Assembly: GCA_964019655.1 (NCBI GenBank) | Contig: CAXHTR010000004.1 | Location: 1,015,300-1,079,299 of the forward strand | Source: Perkinsela sp. pyNocScin1 | Lineage: Eukaryota; Euglenozoa; Kinetoplastea; Prokinetoplastida; Perkinselidae | Direction: 5' to 3' | DNA length: 64,000 nucleotides | Part shown: one piece after another, positions 19,560-27,427 of the stretch | How positions within the stretch are numbered: the stretch's first letter is position 1 | How the letters are laid out: each line of letters starts with the position of its first letter | Program-made: the position numbers and the translations under genes | The notes under the pieces: generated by a model | What the model was told of the DNA's origin: nothing | The model's input: the letters and a program-made list of their open reading frames with translations, nothing else | The model's database searches: none

Positions 19560-20666
19560 ATGATCGACATTGGAGCTAACCTGACAGATGAGATATTTTC
19601 GATAGAAAGCAATGGAATATCTGATATTGACACCCTTATCATTCGATGTGTTGCGCAAGGTGTATCAGGCTTAATACTAACAGGCGGGGATCTACGCTCA
19701 AGTACAGACGCCATTAAGTTTTGCCGTGAATATAACAGTCTTGAGCGGATAAACAAGCATATCTCGATGATTGAAAGCAGCTTTGCTCCGCACATTTCAG
19801 CTGGTCTAAAAGATATTCGGCGAGATTTCAAGTTGCGCGCGACAGTTGGGGTCCACCCGTGCCATGCGCAAGAATTCGAAAACGTCGAAGGTGTAAGCAA
19901 CAAGCTTGCTTCGCTGATCATGGAAAACAAGGACATAGTTGTCGCTGCAGGCGAATGCGGATTGGACTACGACAGAGAAAACTTTTGTCCACGGGATATA
20001 CAGCATAAGCATTTTCCTTGCCAAATCGAAATGGCCAAAGCCTTCGACCTTCCACTTTTTTTTCACAACAGAAACACTAATGGGGACTTCCTTAAAATAG
20101 TGCAGAATCACATCGGTTCAATTACGGGAGTTGTCCACAGCTACACAGGTAGCATGGAAGAAATGGAGGCATTTGTCAAGCTAGGATTCTATATCGGTGT
20201 GAATGGTTGTTCACTGAAAACCGAGGCAAATTGCTCGGTTGTACGCCAAATTCCACTCAATCGCCTGCTAATTGAGACAGATGCCCCTTATTGTGAGATC
20301 CGCTCTTCCCATGCAGGTCATGAGTACTTAAAGGCTGCGCTCAATGAACCTTCTTATCGAAAAGAATTATCTGCGTTTCGAGAAGCAACTGTGGCATGGA
20401 AAAGGCCCAAGTATTTTAACGCGCTAGAAGATTTTTCTTCATATTTCTCTCTCAAAAAAGGAATTAATTGCATGGAAACACCGCCGAAGCCTTATACAAT
20501 TCTGCAAACATGCACATTGAAGGGGAGAAATGACCCGTGCAGGTTATCAGAGGTTGCGCTCGCAGTGTACGAAATAAAAAAACAGGCAGACATGCTAGAT
20601 GGTCTGACGTTTTCAGCTTTTCTCAAGCTTTTGCGATCAAACACGAAAATGCTTTTCAAGTTCTAG
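19560..20666 (+). CDS. TatD-family metal-dependent deoxyribonuclease (TATDN1-like)
   Basis: 368 residues from ATG 19560 (MIDIGANLTDEIF); longer openings upstream use TTG. TatD motifs in order: DIGANLTD replacing the HxH of bacterial TatD as in TATDN1, VGVHPCH (96-102), AAGECGLDYDR (about 129-139) with the metal-binding Glu, LFFHN with His169, VVHSYTGS with His193, and LLIETDAPYCEIR (237-248) with the catalytic Asp. A downstream NEP occurs in the family position. TatD enzymes are TIM-barrel 3'-5' exonucleases/endonucleases acting on single-stranded or damaged DNA, linked to apoptosis and repair; trypanosome homologues are known. It is somewhat longer than the usual 260-300, by insertions after ETDAPY. 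Confidence 0.93.
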   Translation: MIDIGANLTDEIFSIESNGISDIDTLIIRCVAQGVSGLILTGGDLRSSTDAIKFCREYNSLERINKHISMIESSFAPHISAGLKDIRRDFKLRATVGVHPCHAQEFENVEGVSNKLASLIMENKDIVVAAGECGLDYDRENFCPRDIQHKHFPCQIEMAKAFDLPLFFHNRNTNGDFLKIVQNHIGSITGVVHSYTGSMEEMEAFVKLGFYIGVNGCSLKTEANCSVVRQIPLNRLLIETDAPYCEIRSSHAGHEYLKAALNEPSYRKELSAFREATVAWKRPKYFNALEDFSSYFSLKKGINCMETPPKPYTILQTCTLKGRNDPCRLSEVALAVYEIKKQADMLDGLTFSAFLKLLRSNTKMLFKF

Positions 20667-20710
20667 CAGCCATACTTTGGACATAGGGAGCTTGCAGTAT
20701 AATCATGTGA

Positions 20711-20728
20711 TTCAGTTTTCTTTTCAAG
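20711..20728 (+). promoter_or_regulatory. Probable spliced-leader acceptor upstream of FKBP12
   Basis: Pyrimidine tract TTCAGTTTTCTTTTCAAG ends in AG at 20728, five bases before the ATG at 20734. It supports that ATG over the TTG at 20677. Confidence 0.5.
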
Positions 20729-20733
20729 TATTC

Positions 20734-21060
20734 ATGGGAGTAACTAAAAAGGTGTTGCAGGAAGGATGCGGTCCACAACCACGTAAAGGACAGGAAGTAA
20801 CCGTGCACTGCACTGCGTTTCTCGCATCAACAGAAAAGGAATTTTGGACCACACGATCGAGTGATCCATTCACTTTCCGAGTTGGCATTGGGCAAGTCAT
20901 TCGCGGATGGGACGAGGGTGTTCTCGGTATGCAGCTGAATGAGCGCTCAAAACTTTACCTAACGGCAGACGTTGCATATGGTGCTCGTGGGTTTCCAGCA
21001 TGGGGTATCCCGAGCAATGCCGATCTTGTGTTCGAAATTGAGCTTCTCGAGATAGCGTAA
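20734..21060 (+). CDS. FKBP12-type peptidyl-prolyl cis-trans isomerase
   Basis: 108 residues from ATG 20734 (MGVTKKVLQEGCG), exactly FKBP12 size. Conserved features: KGQEVTVHCTAFL, FTFRVGIGQVIRGWDEGVLGMQ with the active-site Trp of RGWDEG, and LYLTADVAYGARGFPAWGIPSNADLVFEIELL with the AYG and FP-WGIP loop. The FWTTR insertion resembles FWSTKD of plant and trypanosomatid FKBP12. It catalyses proline isomerisation and would bind FK506/rapamycin. No signal peptide, so cytosolic. It follows TatD by 67 bp on the same strand. Confidence 0.95.
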   Translation: MGVTKKVLQEGCGPQPRKGQEVTVHCTAFLASTEKEFWTTRSSDPFTFRVGIGQVIRGWDEGVLGMQLNERSKLYLTADVAYGARGFPAWGIPSNADLVFEIELLEIA

Positions 21061-21147
21061 TGTGCTATCAAAAGCACACTTAGTAACTATTCTATTTTTA
21101 TGCACCTAACCCGTTCGATTACCTACTATTTCTAGATGTAAACTACT

Positions 21148-21942
21148 ATGCCGAGCTATCCGGATAAAGTCCAAGATACAAGAAATGACCTCTTTAGCGC
21201 GGGTCTTCAAAACGCATCGCTTCGCTATGCTGTGCAGAAACTCAAAGAAGATCCCGAAAATACTGACCTCATGGCGTTCGTAGGACAAACAGCTCTTGAA
21301 TATGAGCGCACCAAGTGCGAGCATGGTCGTGTGCATTGGATCGATAGGCTTGATGTACTGCATGAGGGAATCGACATAACGTACAAATGTTTACAAAAAG
21401 ACCCCAAAGCTACTCAATGTGAGCGCTTTTTTCTGCTTCTTGCACTGAAAGCGGCAGAGTTGCAATTTAAATCACCAGAACTCAAGCCCCTGGGAATCAT
21501 GCATAACTGGAGACGGATCCATGATCGAGCTGTGACATTTTTAGACAAGAAGTTCTACCCAGATGTTGCCATGGGCCTTGGTGCCATGAACAGTCGCTTG
21601 GCCCGCAAGTGGTACACACCATATGGTCTCTTGCAGCGATTCGTGTACGGCATTCCACCTGCTGATGAGCTTCTCCAAGAAGCTATCGATCTACACACAA
21701 AGGCCATGGAGGCTGATCCGACGAATATGGAAAATGTCTGCCGTCTAGCCTCGGCATGCTTGGTAAAGGGCGATGATGCCGCAGCTCGCAAGTGGTTTTT
21801 GAAGGTGCGTGACGGCATGGTGCAGGAAAAGAAAATGGATTTGGCATGGGTGATGGTAGCGAACACTGAGCTTCTTACCCGTTTCCCTGCGAATAAGAAA
21901 GGAATAGAGAAATCACACCCATTTAATCTACCATTCGGATAA
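21148..21942 (+). CDS. TPR-like protein resembling regulator of microtubule dynamics (RMDN/FAM82)
   Basis: 264 residues from ATG 21148. All-helical, with TPR-type units: NASLRYAVQKLKEDPENTDLMAFVGQTALEYERT, then GIDITYKCLQKDPKATQCERFFLLLALKAAEL, then EAIDLHTKAMEADPTNMENVCRLASACLVKGDDAAARKWFLKV. The order of helices, the NWRRIHDRAVTFLDKKF and PADELLQEAIDLHTKAMEADP segments recall RMDN proteins, which associate with microtubules or mitochondria. No membrane anchor is visible. A generic TPR protein is the alternative. Confidence 0.75.
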   Translation: MPSYPDKVQDTRNDLFSAGLQNASLRYAVQKLKEDPENTDLMAFVGQTALEYERTKCEHGRVHWIDRLDVLHEGIDITYKCLQKDPKATQCERFFLLLALKAAELQFKSPELKPLGIMHNWRRIHDRAVTFLDKKFYPDVAMGLGAMNSRLARKWYTPYGLLQRFVYGIPPADELLQEAIDLHTKAMEADPTNMENVCRLASACLVKGDDAAARKWFLKVRDGMVQEKKMDLAWVMVANTELLTRFPANKKGIEKSHPFNLPFG

Positions 21943-22010
21943 TGCATGCTCTAGGCATGACATGCGGGTTGTGTACGTATCCTAACTCTTTTTACTCATG
22001 AACTAGAGCT

Positions 22011-22037
22011 TACTTTATTTTCTAATTCTTTGAATAG
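22011..22037 (+). promoter_or_regulatory. Probable spliced-leader acceptor upstream of eIF3f
   Basis: A T-rich tract runs to the AG at 22036-22037, six bases before the eIF3f ATG. A clean polypyrimidine-AG arrangement for trans-splicing. Confidence 0.5.
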
Positions 22038-22043
22038 GCTACA

Positions 22044-22877
22044 ATGGCAGCAGCAGTAGAAGTGAAAGATGCAGAAGCTCCACAAGTGCAGGGGCAGGCA
22101 CCAGTTTCTTCAGCCAGTATTGCTCCGAACGTCATCCTGTCTATTTTGGATCATCATGCCCGCCGTGGCGAAAAGCAGTCCCGCGTGATTGGTGGGCTGT
22201 ACGGCATTCTTCGCAGCGATATGGTGGAGATAAAGCACATCGTACCCATTTTACACGTTGAAGTTGAGGGCGAGAATGCAACACTGGAGCTCGGTGGATG
22301 GCAGAAGCTTCAGCAGCTTGGGCGCAAAATTAACCTCCCCCCTCTCATAGGCTGGTACGCAACGGGAAGCCAGCCCGGTGATATGGCTGTTGATCAGATA
22401 TTTTCCATGCGCACTGCGACATACGTGCGCCTTCTCTTAGATGGGGATCTCGAACATGGGGGTCTCCGCGTGCGTGTTCTCGGCTCGACACACACGCTCC
22501 TTGGTGGTGCAAGTGTTAAAGTGTACAGACAAATCCCATTCGATTATGCGCCATCGAATGCAGTTGAGGCATTTCTTCTTCAGAAGGTTACTGGGGACCT
22601 TTTTCCGGAGCTTCAGGTTCTCAATACGTCTGGGGAAGGCACTGTATTTGAGCGACTAAATAGTGAGATAGATGAGGCGATAAAGCTTGTGCGTGATGGT
22701 AAAATTTCACCTGAAGCAGCCTTTGAGCTCAAAAAGGCACTCGAAACCATGCCGAAAGCTTCCCCAGATCAGATTCGCCAAATGCTTACCAACTCTCTAC
22801 AAGACGCGAGTGCTCTCAAGTTCCTTGTGAAGAGCATCTCGATGATCCTTCGAGTGGCCGATAAAGTCATCAATTAA
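22044..22877 (+). CDS. Translation initiation factor eIF3 subunit F (MPN domain)
   Basis: 277 residues from ATG 22044. The MPN domain covers about residues 24-150: NVILSILDHHARRGEKQSRVIGGLYGIL, then VEIKHIVPILHVEVEGENATLEL, then LIGWYATGSQPGDMAVDQIF. The JAMM metal motif is lost, as in eIF3f and eIF3h. The C-terminal helices (AVEAFLLQKVTGDLFPELQ and LNSEIDEAIKLVRDGKI) match the eIF3f/Rpn8 C-terminal bundle. eIF3f stabilises the eIF3 octamer on the 40S subunit. CSN6 or Rpn8 are less likely given VIGGLYGIL and GWYATG. Kozak-like context ACAATGG. Confidence 0.85.
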   Translation: MAAAVEVKDAEAPQVQGQAPVSSASIAPNVILSILDHHARRGEKQSRVIGGLYGILRSDMVEIKHIVPILHVEVEGENATLELGGWQKLQQLGRKINLPPLIGWYATGSQPGDMAVDQIFSMRTATYVRLLLDGDLEHGGLRVRVLGSTHTLLGGASVKVYRQIPFDYAPSNAVEAFLLQKVTGDLFPELQVLNTSGEGTVFERLNSEIDEAIKLVRDGKISPEAAFELKKALETMPKASPDQIRQMLTNSLQDASALKFLVKSISMILRVADKVIN

Positions 22878-23071
22878 ACAGCAAGCTCACCGTGATTTTT
22901 CTATATTCTTGTATTCAGTGCATATATTGTCATAATTTTAATTCGAAGTCAATGAAGGAACACCGAACTCGGAAAAAATGTGTATTTATCCCGCGAGCAA
23001 TAAAATGCAGTAGATTTTTATGATGACTGGCACACAGTTTGTTTATTTATCTTTCATTTGAACAAATTGAA

Positions 23072-23087
23072 GCTTTCTCTGCGCCAG
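23072..23087 (+). promoter_or_regulatory. Probable spliced-leader acceptor upstream of MsrB
   Basis: GCTTTCTCTGCGCCAG ends in AG at 23087, nine bases before the ATG at 23097. Confidence 0.4.
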
Positions 23088-23096
23088 GCATTCAAA

Positions 23097-23528
23097 ATGG
23101 GTTTCCAAACTAAGCAGCTCACAGACCTAGAGCGTGCAGTTCTGTACGATCGCCGGACGGAGCCTCCATTTTCTGGCAAGTATGATAGTTTCTTTCCACG
23201 CACTGATCGTGAAAAGGGTGGCCATTTTCAATGCAAAGCATGTGAAAACCCGCTTTTCCCTGCATCCGCTAAGTTTAATGCTGGATGTGGGTGGCCAGCG
23301 TTCGATCAATGCTATATAGGCAGTGTTGAGACTGTCCCCGATGGTGGTCGAACAGAAATAGTGTGTGGAAAGTGCCGAGGGCACCTCGGACATGTGTTCT
23401 TTCAAGAAGGCTTTACTGCCACGAACCAACGGCATTGCGTGAATTCTGTGAGCATTCAGTTTATTGAAAATCCTGTGAATACGTCTTTGATGCAAGTAGG
23501 TCTAATTGCGTCTCCTACTGGTCCATAA
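23097..23528 (+). CDS. msrB: Peptide-methionine (R)-S-oxide reductase MsrB
   Basis: 143 residues from ATG 23097 (MGFQTKQLTDLER); the upstream TTG is not needed. Structural zinc pairs CKAC (46-49) and CGKC (90-93), the conserved GCGWPAF (63-69) and catalytic RHCVNSVS with Cys114 are all present, plus Cys64 as possible resolving residue. It reduces methionine-R-sulfoxide using thioredoxin (tryparedoxin in kinetoplastids). Start TEPPFSGKYDSFF fits the MsrB substrate-binding N-terminus. No transit peptide is obvious. Confidence 0.94.
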   Translation: MGFQTKQLTDLERAVLYDRRTEPPFSGKYDSFFPRTDREKGGHFQCKACENPLFPASAKFNAGCGWPAFDQCYIGSVETVPDGGRTEIVCGKCRGHLGHVFFQEGFTATNQRHCVNSVSIQFIENPVNTSLMQVGLIASPTGP

Positions 23529-23606
23529 AGCCCTGTAGAGCCAAAATCAAGAGCTTGAAACGCATTTTCTATTCTTTTTTGCTTTCGTTGATATGCGCTT
23601 GATTCC

Positions 23607-23897
23607 ATGCGTCTTTCGTATAAGCTCGGGGAAAAAGTAGGCACTACGTTACAAACAAAGCTTGCCAAGCTTCAAAAAAAATACGAGCTTCTTCGCGCTA
23701 GATCAACAGCACTCGAAGATGAGCGCAATAAATTAGTGCTTCAGACCGAAAGCGATAGGGACAATAGAGAAAAGATGAAGGAGATTACTGATCTTCAAAA
23801 ATATATCAAACAGAGGAAAATTGAGCTACGCGACATCGAAACAAAGGTAGCCCTTCGTACATTAGAGCGAAATCGGCTTGTCCCGCTTGAAAAGTAG
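23607..23897 (+). CDS. Small coiled-coil protein, 96 aa
   Basis: Not recognised. ATG 23607 (MRLSYKLGEKVG). From residue 15 to the end it is one charged helix with heptad spacing of Leu (LAKLQKKYELLRARSTALEDERNKLVL and LQKYIKQRKIELRDIE), so a coiled coil is likely. It could be a subunit of a kinetochore, SNARE-like or cytoskeletal assembly; nothing decides among these. 78 bp after MsrB. Confidence 0.55.
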   Translation: MRLSYKLGEKVGTTLQTKLAKLQKKYELLRARSTALEDERNKLVLQTESDRDNREKMKEITDLQKYIKQRKIELRDIETKVALRTLERNRLVPLEK

Positions 23898-23991
23898 CTC
23901 ATACATATTGTTTGTCGAGTAGATTTATCGATAGACCATATGTATCATGGATAAGATACGTATATTTATGATATGCTTCCCTCTATGCCAA

Positions 23992-24054
23992 GAAGTCAGT
24001 GTTTCCCAGCAATTAGTCAAGGTATTGTATGGGTGTCAAAATACTTCAAGAATT
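23992..24054 (+). ncRNA. H/ACA-like (AGA-box) pseudouridylation guide RNA, copy 1
   Basis: Single hairpin. Lower stem GAAGT (23992-23996) pairs with ACTTC (24043-24047). Pocket: 5' strand CAGTGTTT, 3' strand TGTCAAAAT. Upper stem CCCA/TGGG (24005-24008 with 24030-24033), continued by CAAT/ATTG. One base after the lower stem comes AGA (24049-24051), 15 nt from the base of the upper stem, the spacing required for H/ACA guides. Trypanosomatid H/ACA RNAs are single hairpins with AGA instead of ACA. The pocket can pair with TTTGAC and AACAC flanking T32457-C32458 of the SSU rRNA in this window. Sequence lies in a non-coding gap. Confidence 0.8.
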
Positions 24055-24153
24055 ATACAGAAACCTTTCATCACAAGCGTCGAACACCTGTCGGTTGCTT
24101 TGTTCGATGAAATACGGTATTTCGCACAAAAATTTTCCATTTTCACGCCTTAA

Positions 24154-24216
24154 GAAGTCAGTGTTTCCCAATGAGTCCTCAAAGTATTCATTGGGTGTCA
24201 AAGTACTTCGAGATTA
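24154..24216 (+). ncRNA. H/ACA-like (AGA-box) pseudouridylation guide RNA, copy 2
   Basis: Second copy 162 bp downstream, same architecture with covariation. Lower stem GAAGT/ACTTC (24154-24158 with 24205-24209), pocket CAGTGTTT and TGTCAAAGT, upper stem CCCAATG/CATTGGG (24167-24173 with 24189-24195, seven perfect pairs where copy 1 has a broken stem), AGA at 24211-24213, again 15 nt from the upper stem. The apical loop differs from copy 1 while stems, pocket and box are kept, the pattern of a functional RNA. Same predicted SSU target. Confidence 0.82.
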
Positions 24217-24341
24217 GTCAGTCTGTCGCGAAGGAAAATCACAAGCTTGTTGGTGTGCATTGTATTGACGAAAAAAAAACAAATTCTTGATAATATGTAC
24301 TCGTATCTCGTACAATGGCCAAACTATAACTCGCTGAAACC

Positions 24342-25358
24342 ATGCAGGTACCACGATCAAAAGATATCGAGTCGTTTTTACTCGCCCGAAAAGCATGCTT
24401 GCTCCATAGGATCTACCAACTGCACATTTCGGGGTGCTCAGTTGATGAAATAGCCAAGGATAGTGAGATTCAAGAAAAGATGGGTACACTGGACGAAGAT
24501 TTTCTAGGGGTCAGTGCTTGTGACCTCATTTTCTGGATGCAGCGATCTATTAATACATGTAGTGAAAATCCAGGGGTCTTTTCGCTCTTTCCGAACTCAG
24601 GTGAAGAGCATATCATCTTTGCGCGCGTTCTTGTCCCAGGAGCTAACCGTACCTTTGCACATGCTTCAATGGAAGACCTCTATTACTGCTTCCAGCGTTA
24701 CGGATTCGTGAAAGCAACCCAGATAGAACAAACGACTGACTTCTACGTGGAGCTTGAATCATTGGAAAAAGCGCTGGGGGCTATCACAGATCTCGATATA
24801 CATGAGTACGTACGCTTTGTCGCCTTCAAAGGCACTTCTTACGGGGTCGACACGCTCCCAAGGGCAACATTATACGATCCCTCATCCAGGGCAAAATCAA
24901 AGATCGATAAAAGTGTTCCAGACATCGTCATCGATAATATTCCCATCAATGCGGGGGAGGAGGACCTGAAGCAAGCAGTTGAACAAGTAGGAGGCGTGCA
25001 AGCTATTCGTTTCAGCCTGAATGACCGAACAGGTCTTCATAATAGCTGCGCACTAGTTCAAATGGCAACGATGGATGGCGTCTTGCAGCTTGCACAAGGC
25101 CTGAATGGTGTGCTTTTGCTTGGAAATCGCTTGCGCGTTGGTTATATTGATCCAATGTTCGCCCTCCGAGACATTAGGACGAATGCACTTCTGGAGGACC
25201 CAGATTTACGCTTAACACGCTTTGCTAGGGACACAAATGGTGAGTTGCAGAGGGGAAAGCGAACGTTGACCTGCTTTGCATGCGGCGAGCCTGGGCATAA
25301 GATACGTGAGTGCCCAAACAAGATCCAGAGGACATTTCAATCCCCTAATAAGCAGTAG
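24342..25358 (+). CDS. RNA-binding protein with RRM domains and CCHC zinc knuckle
   Basis: 338 residues from ATG 24342. Residues about 193-268 form an RRM: DIVIDNIPINAGEEDLKQAVEQVGGVQAIRFSL then CALVQMATMDGVLQLAQGLNG and NRLRVGYI; RNP1 is weak (NSCALVQM). A more divergent RRM-like stretch lies at about 88-165 (IIFARVLVPGANRTFAHASMEDLYYCFQRYG). A CCHC knuckle CFACGEPGHKIREC is at 311-324. Residues 1-60 are helical. The RRM plus CCHC layout occurs in SR-like splicing factors and in kinetoplastid mRNA-binding regulators; target unknown. It lies directly downstream of the guide RNA pair, on the same strand. Confidence 0.85.
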   Translation: MQVPRSKDIESFLLARKACLLHRIYQLHISGCSVDEIAKDSEIQEKMGTLDEDFLGVSACDLIFWMQRSINTCSENPGVFSLFPNSGEEHIIFARVLVPGANRTFAHASMEDLYYCFQRYGFVKATQIEQTTDFYVELESLEKALGAITDLDIHEYVRFVAFKGTSYGVDTLPRATLYDPSSRAKSKIDKSVPDIVIDNIPINAGEEDLKQAVEQVGGVQAIRFSLNDRTGLHNSCALVQMATMDGVLQLAQGLNGVLLLGNRLRVGYIDPMFALRDIRTNALLEDPDLRLTRFARDTNGELQRGKRTLTCFACGEPGHKIRECPNKIQRTFQSPNKQ

Positions 25359-25480
25359 GTGCTGGTGTTGGACCTAGAGCTTTGCTAATGTCCGCGAGGG
25401 TAAATGTATCCGAAATGCACCAAAACATAAGAATTTTTGCCTCATTTTTTTCACAAGTTTAACTAAATGAATGAATCTCT

Positions 25481-25744
25481 ATGGTGAAGTTTCGCAAGCG
25501 CCGAACATTTTCAGTAGAGACTGAAAAAGTTAGCTCCAAGCAGCAAAGTTTGCTCCAATTAAGTATTGACCGGATCATGGGCCGTGTGCACGATTCCATG
25601 CATCTACTGACTCGCTCGATGCAGCGCATTTTCCCAGTTCAATGGTCGGTATGCTTTATTGCCTTTACATCAGTAGGCTTCAGCCTATCACTTGCGACTC
25701 GAACATGGCGAGATCTGCGAAGAGAACGGGCATTGCATAAGTAA
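25481..25744 (+). CDS. Small single-pass membrane protein, 87 aa
   Basis: Not recognised. ATG 25481. Basic N-terminus (MVKFRKRRTFSVETEK), an amphipathic helix about residues 25-50, one membrane helix around WSVCFIAFTSVGFSLSLAT (about 55-74), then a short basic tail RTWRDLRRERALHK. The layout would suit a mitochondrial outer or inner membrane assembly subunit, but that is inference. Confidence 0.6.
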   Translation: MVKFRKRRTFSVETEKVSSKQQSLLQLSIDRIMGRVHDSMHLLTRSMQRIFPVQWSVCFIAFTSVGFSLSLATRTWRDLRRERALHK

Positions 25745-25876
25745 CTCAGTAGACGATTGCTGGCTTCAATCTAGCATAATTCCTGGTGTCAGCTTGCAAT
25801 TCGCCACGCATTGTGGCTACTGGTAGTTTTGGCAGGTGTTGCTTGTCCAGTGTTGTAAAGAGTCTCTTGAAATTTC

Positions 25877-27427
25877 ATGCTTTTTTCGGTGATGGGGCTT
25901 ATCCGTCAGTATAGGTCTAGCTTCTTATCGACAATCAGTATTCGAAAAATGGTCACGATTTGCCTTTGCCCTGACAGTGAAGCCCTTGGAAGGCTCGATT
26001 ACATGTCTCTTTCCCAGCAAGCGATGATGGAGCTCCTTGTAGCCAACGTGACGAACGGTTTGAAAGATAAAAAGGGCAATTACATTGATATCAGCGAATG
26101 GCCAGGGGTAGTTTGTGATGAAGGGGAATGCGTTGTTGAGATAAATTGGAGCAATGAAAAAGCACTTTTCTCCCATCGCACAACGAAGCGTTGCGATGGA
26201 TCCCTGGACATGCAGTGGATTCCGCATACGGTCAGGAAACTCAGGCTCACAGTTCTTTCTATCGCCAATTTCGACACCGGTCATCTACCTCGAGATGCGC
26301 TTGAGGTGAAAATTGGGGGAGGGTACACAGGTAAGGTTACAGGAACAATTGCAGCAGGTAAGCTGCCCCGCGGCCTTCAAACGTTTGACATGAGTCGCAA
26401 TAAGCTTACGGGGACATTTGATGTTGCGGGTCTACCTGCAAGCCTCAGGTCAATGAGCATTCAGTCCAATGGCTGTGAAGGAACGCTGGACTTTACGACT
26501 TTGCCCTCTAAGATGGAGGAGTTCTTCGCACAGCACAACAAATTCAAAGGAAAAATTAACTTGACGCTCCTACCGGATAGCATGAAAGTAATCAACCTCA
26601 GTTGCAATCAGCTAGATGGGTTGATCAACGTTTCCAAATTACCTGATGGTCTCGGACGCATAGATTTGCGCGATAATTTTCTTTCGGGTCCCGTCCCACT
26701 GATTGGCTTTACGCCGACTGTTCGAAATCGCTTGAATTGTCGAAAAGAGTTCGGAATTTCGAATAATCTTTTTTCAGGTGAAATCCGATATGTCGGCGAG
26801 TTCCCTCCCAATACATGGGCACGTCTCTCATGCCAGGGAAATCTCTTTACTTCAGTGAATTGGCAGAGTATGAAAGGAGTTAAAATTCTCCATGCCACTG
26901 AAAATGCGCTGGAGGGCTCTCTCGCGGTCAGCGATATTCCAGCATCCCTTACGCATGTCCATTTAGACACAAATAAAATCTCAGGAAGCCTGCACATCGA
27001 AAATATACACAAGAACATCCAGCTTATCGAGCTGCAGCGCAATAATTTTGCAGGGTCAATTGATCTATCGCGGTTGCCATCATCGCTGGGACACTTCGAT
27101 GTATCTGAGAACCATCTGGAAGGTGAAATCTACTTTGGAGCACATATCCCAGCAAAAACATCACTTCAAAAGAACGAATTCACTTCTATTCGTACTGAGC
27201 AAAGTCAGGGATGGATAAATGTGGAGCGCTTTGACGCATCGAGCAATGAAATTACGCAGGACACAGTTAAGTTTGGTAAGATCAATAGAACTTCTCGATT
27301 CCGGTTTATCAATCTGTGCGGAAATGTTATTCAGGTCTGCAAGATGGCCAACGGGCAGGTTGCGAAGTCAAGGAAGATTTTCTACGACAATGGCACCGAA
27401 GCTCAGCGAAAGCCGGTGGTGTGGTAG
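25877..27427 (+). CDS. Leucine-rich-repeat protein, 516 aa
   Basis: ATG 25877; alternative in-frame ATGs at residues 6 and 25. Residues about 40-110 hold a cysteine-containing cap (WPGVVCDEGECVVEINWS). From about 140 to 490 run some 14 LRR units of about 22-24 residues with the pattern LP-x-x-L-x-x-x-D-x-S-x-N-x-L-x-G-x-I/F-D/N-V, for example LPRGLQTFDMSRNKLTGTFD and LPSSLGHFDVSENHLEGEI. No membrane helix or GPI signal after the repeats. A classical signal peptide is not obvious, though residues 1-30 contain a hydrophobic stretch. LRR families of this LP-x-S-L type are multigene in several protists. Function: binding scaffold, ligand unknown. It is the last confident gene before the rDNA. Confidence 0.88.
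   Translation: MLFSVMGLIRQYRSSFLSTISIRKMVTICLCPDSEALGRLDYMSLSQQAMMELLVANVTNGLKDKKGNYIDISEWPGVVCDEGECVVEINWSNEKALFSHRTTKRCDGSLDMQWIPHTVRKLRLTVLSIANFDTGHLPRDALEVKIGGGYTGKVTGTIAAGKLPRGLQTFDMSRNKLTGTFDVAGLPASLRSMSIQSNGCEGTLDFTTLPSKMEEFFAQHNKFKGKINLTLLPDSMKVINLSCNQLDGLINVSKLPDGLGRIDLRDNFLSGPVPLIGFTPTVRNRLNCRKEFGISNNLFSGEIRYVGEFPPNTWARLSCQGNLFTSVNWQSMKGVKILHATENALEGSLAVSDIPASLTHVHLDTNKISGSLHIENIHKNIQLIELQRNNFAGSIDLSRLPSSLGHFDVSENHLEGEIYFGAHIPAKTSLQKNEFTSIRTEQSQGWINVERFDASSNEITQDTVKFGKINRTSRFRFINLCGNVIQVCKMANGQVAKSRKIFYDNGTEAQRKPVVW

Noticed and set aside
24217-24341. C/D-box snoRNA between the H/ACA pair and the RRM gene
   Set aside because: A CTGA D box near 24332 exists, but the only C-box candidate (TTGATAA) is poor, terminal stems are absent and no rRNA match was found.
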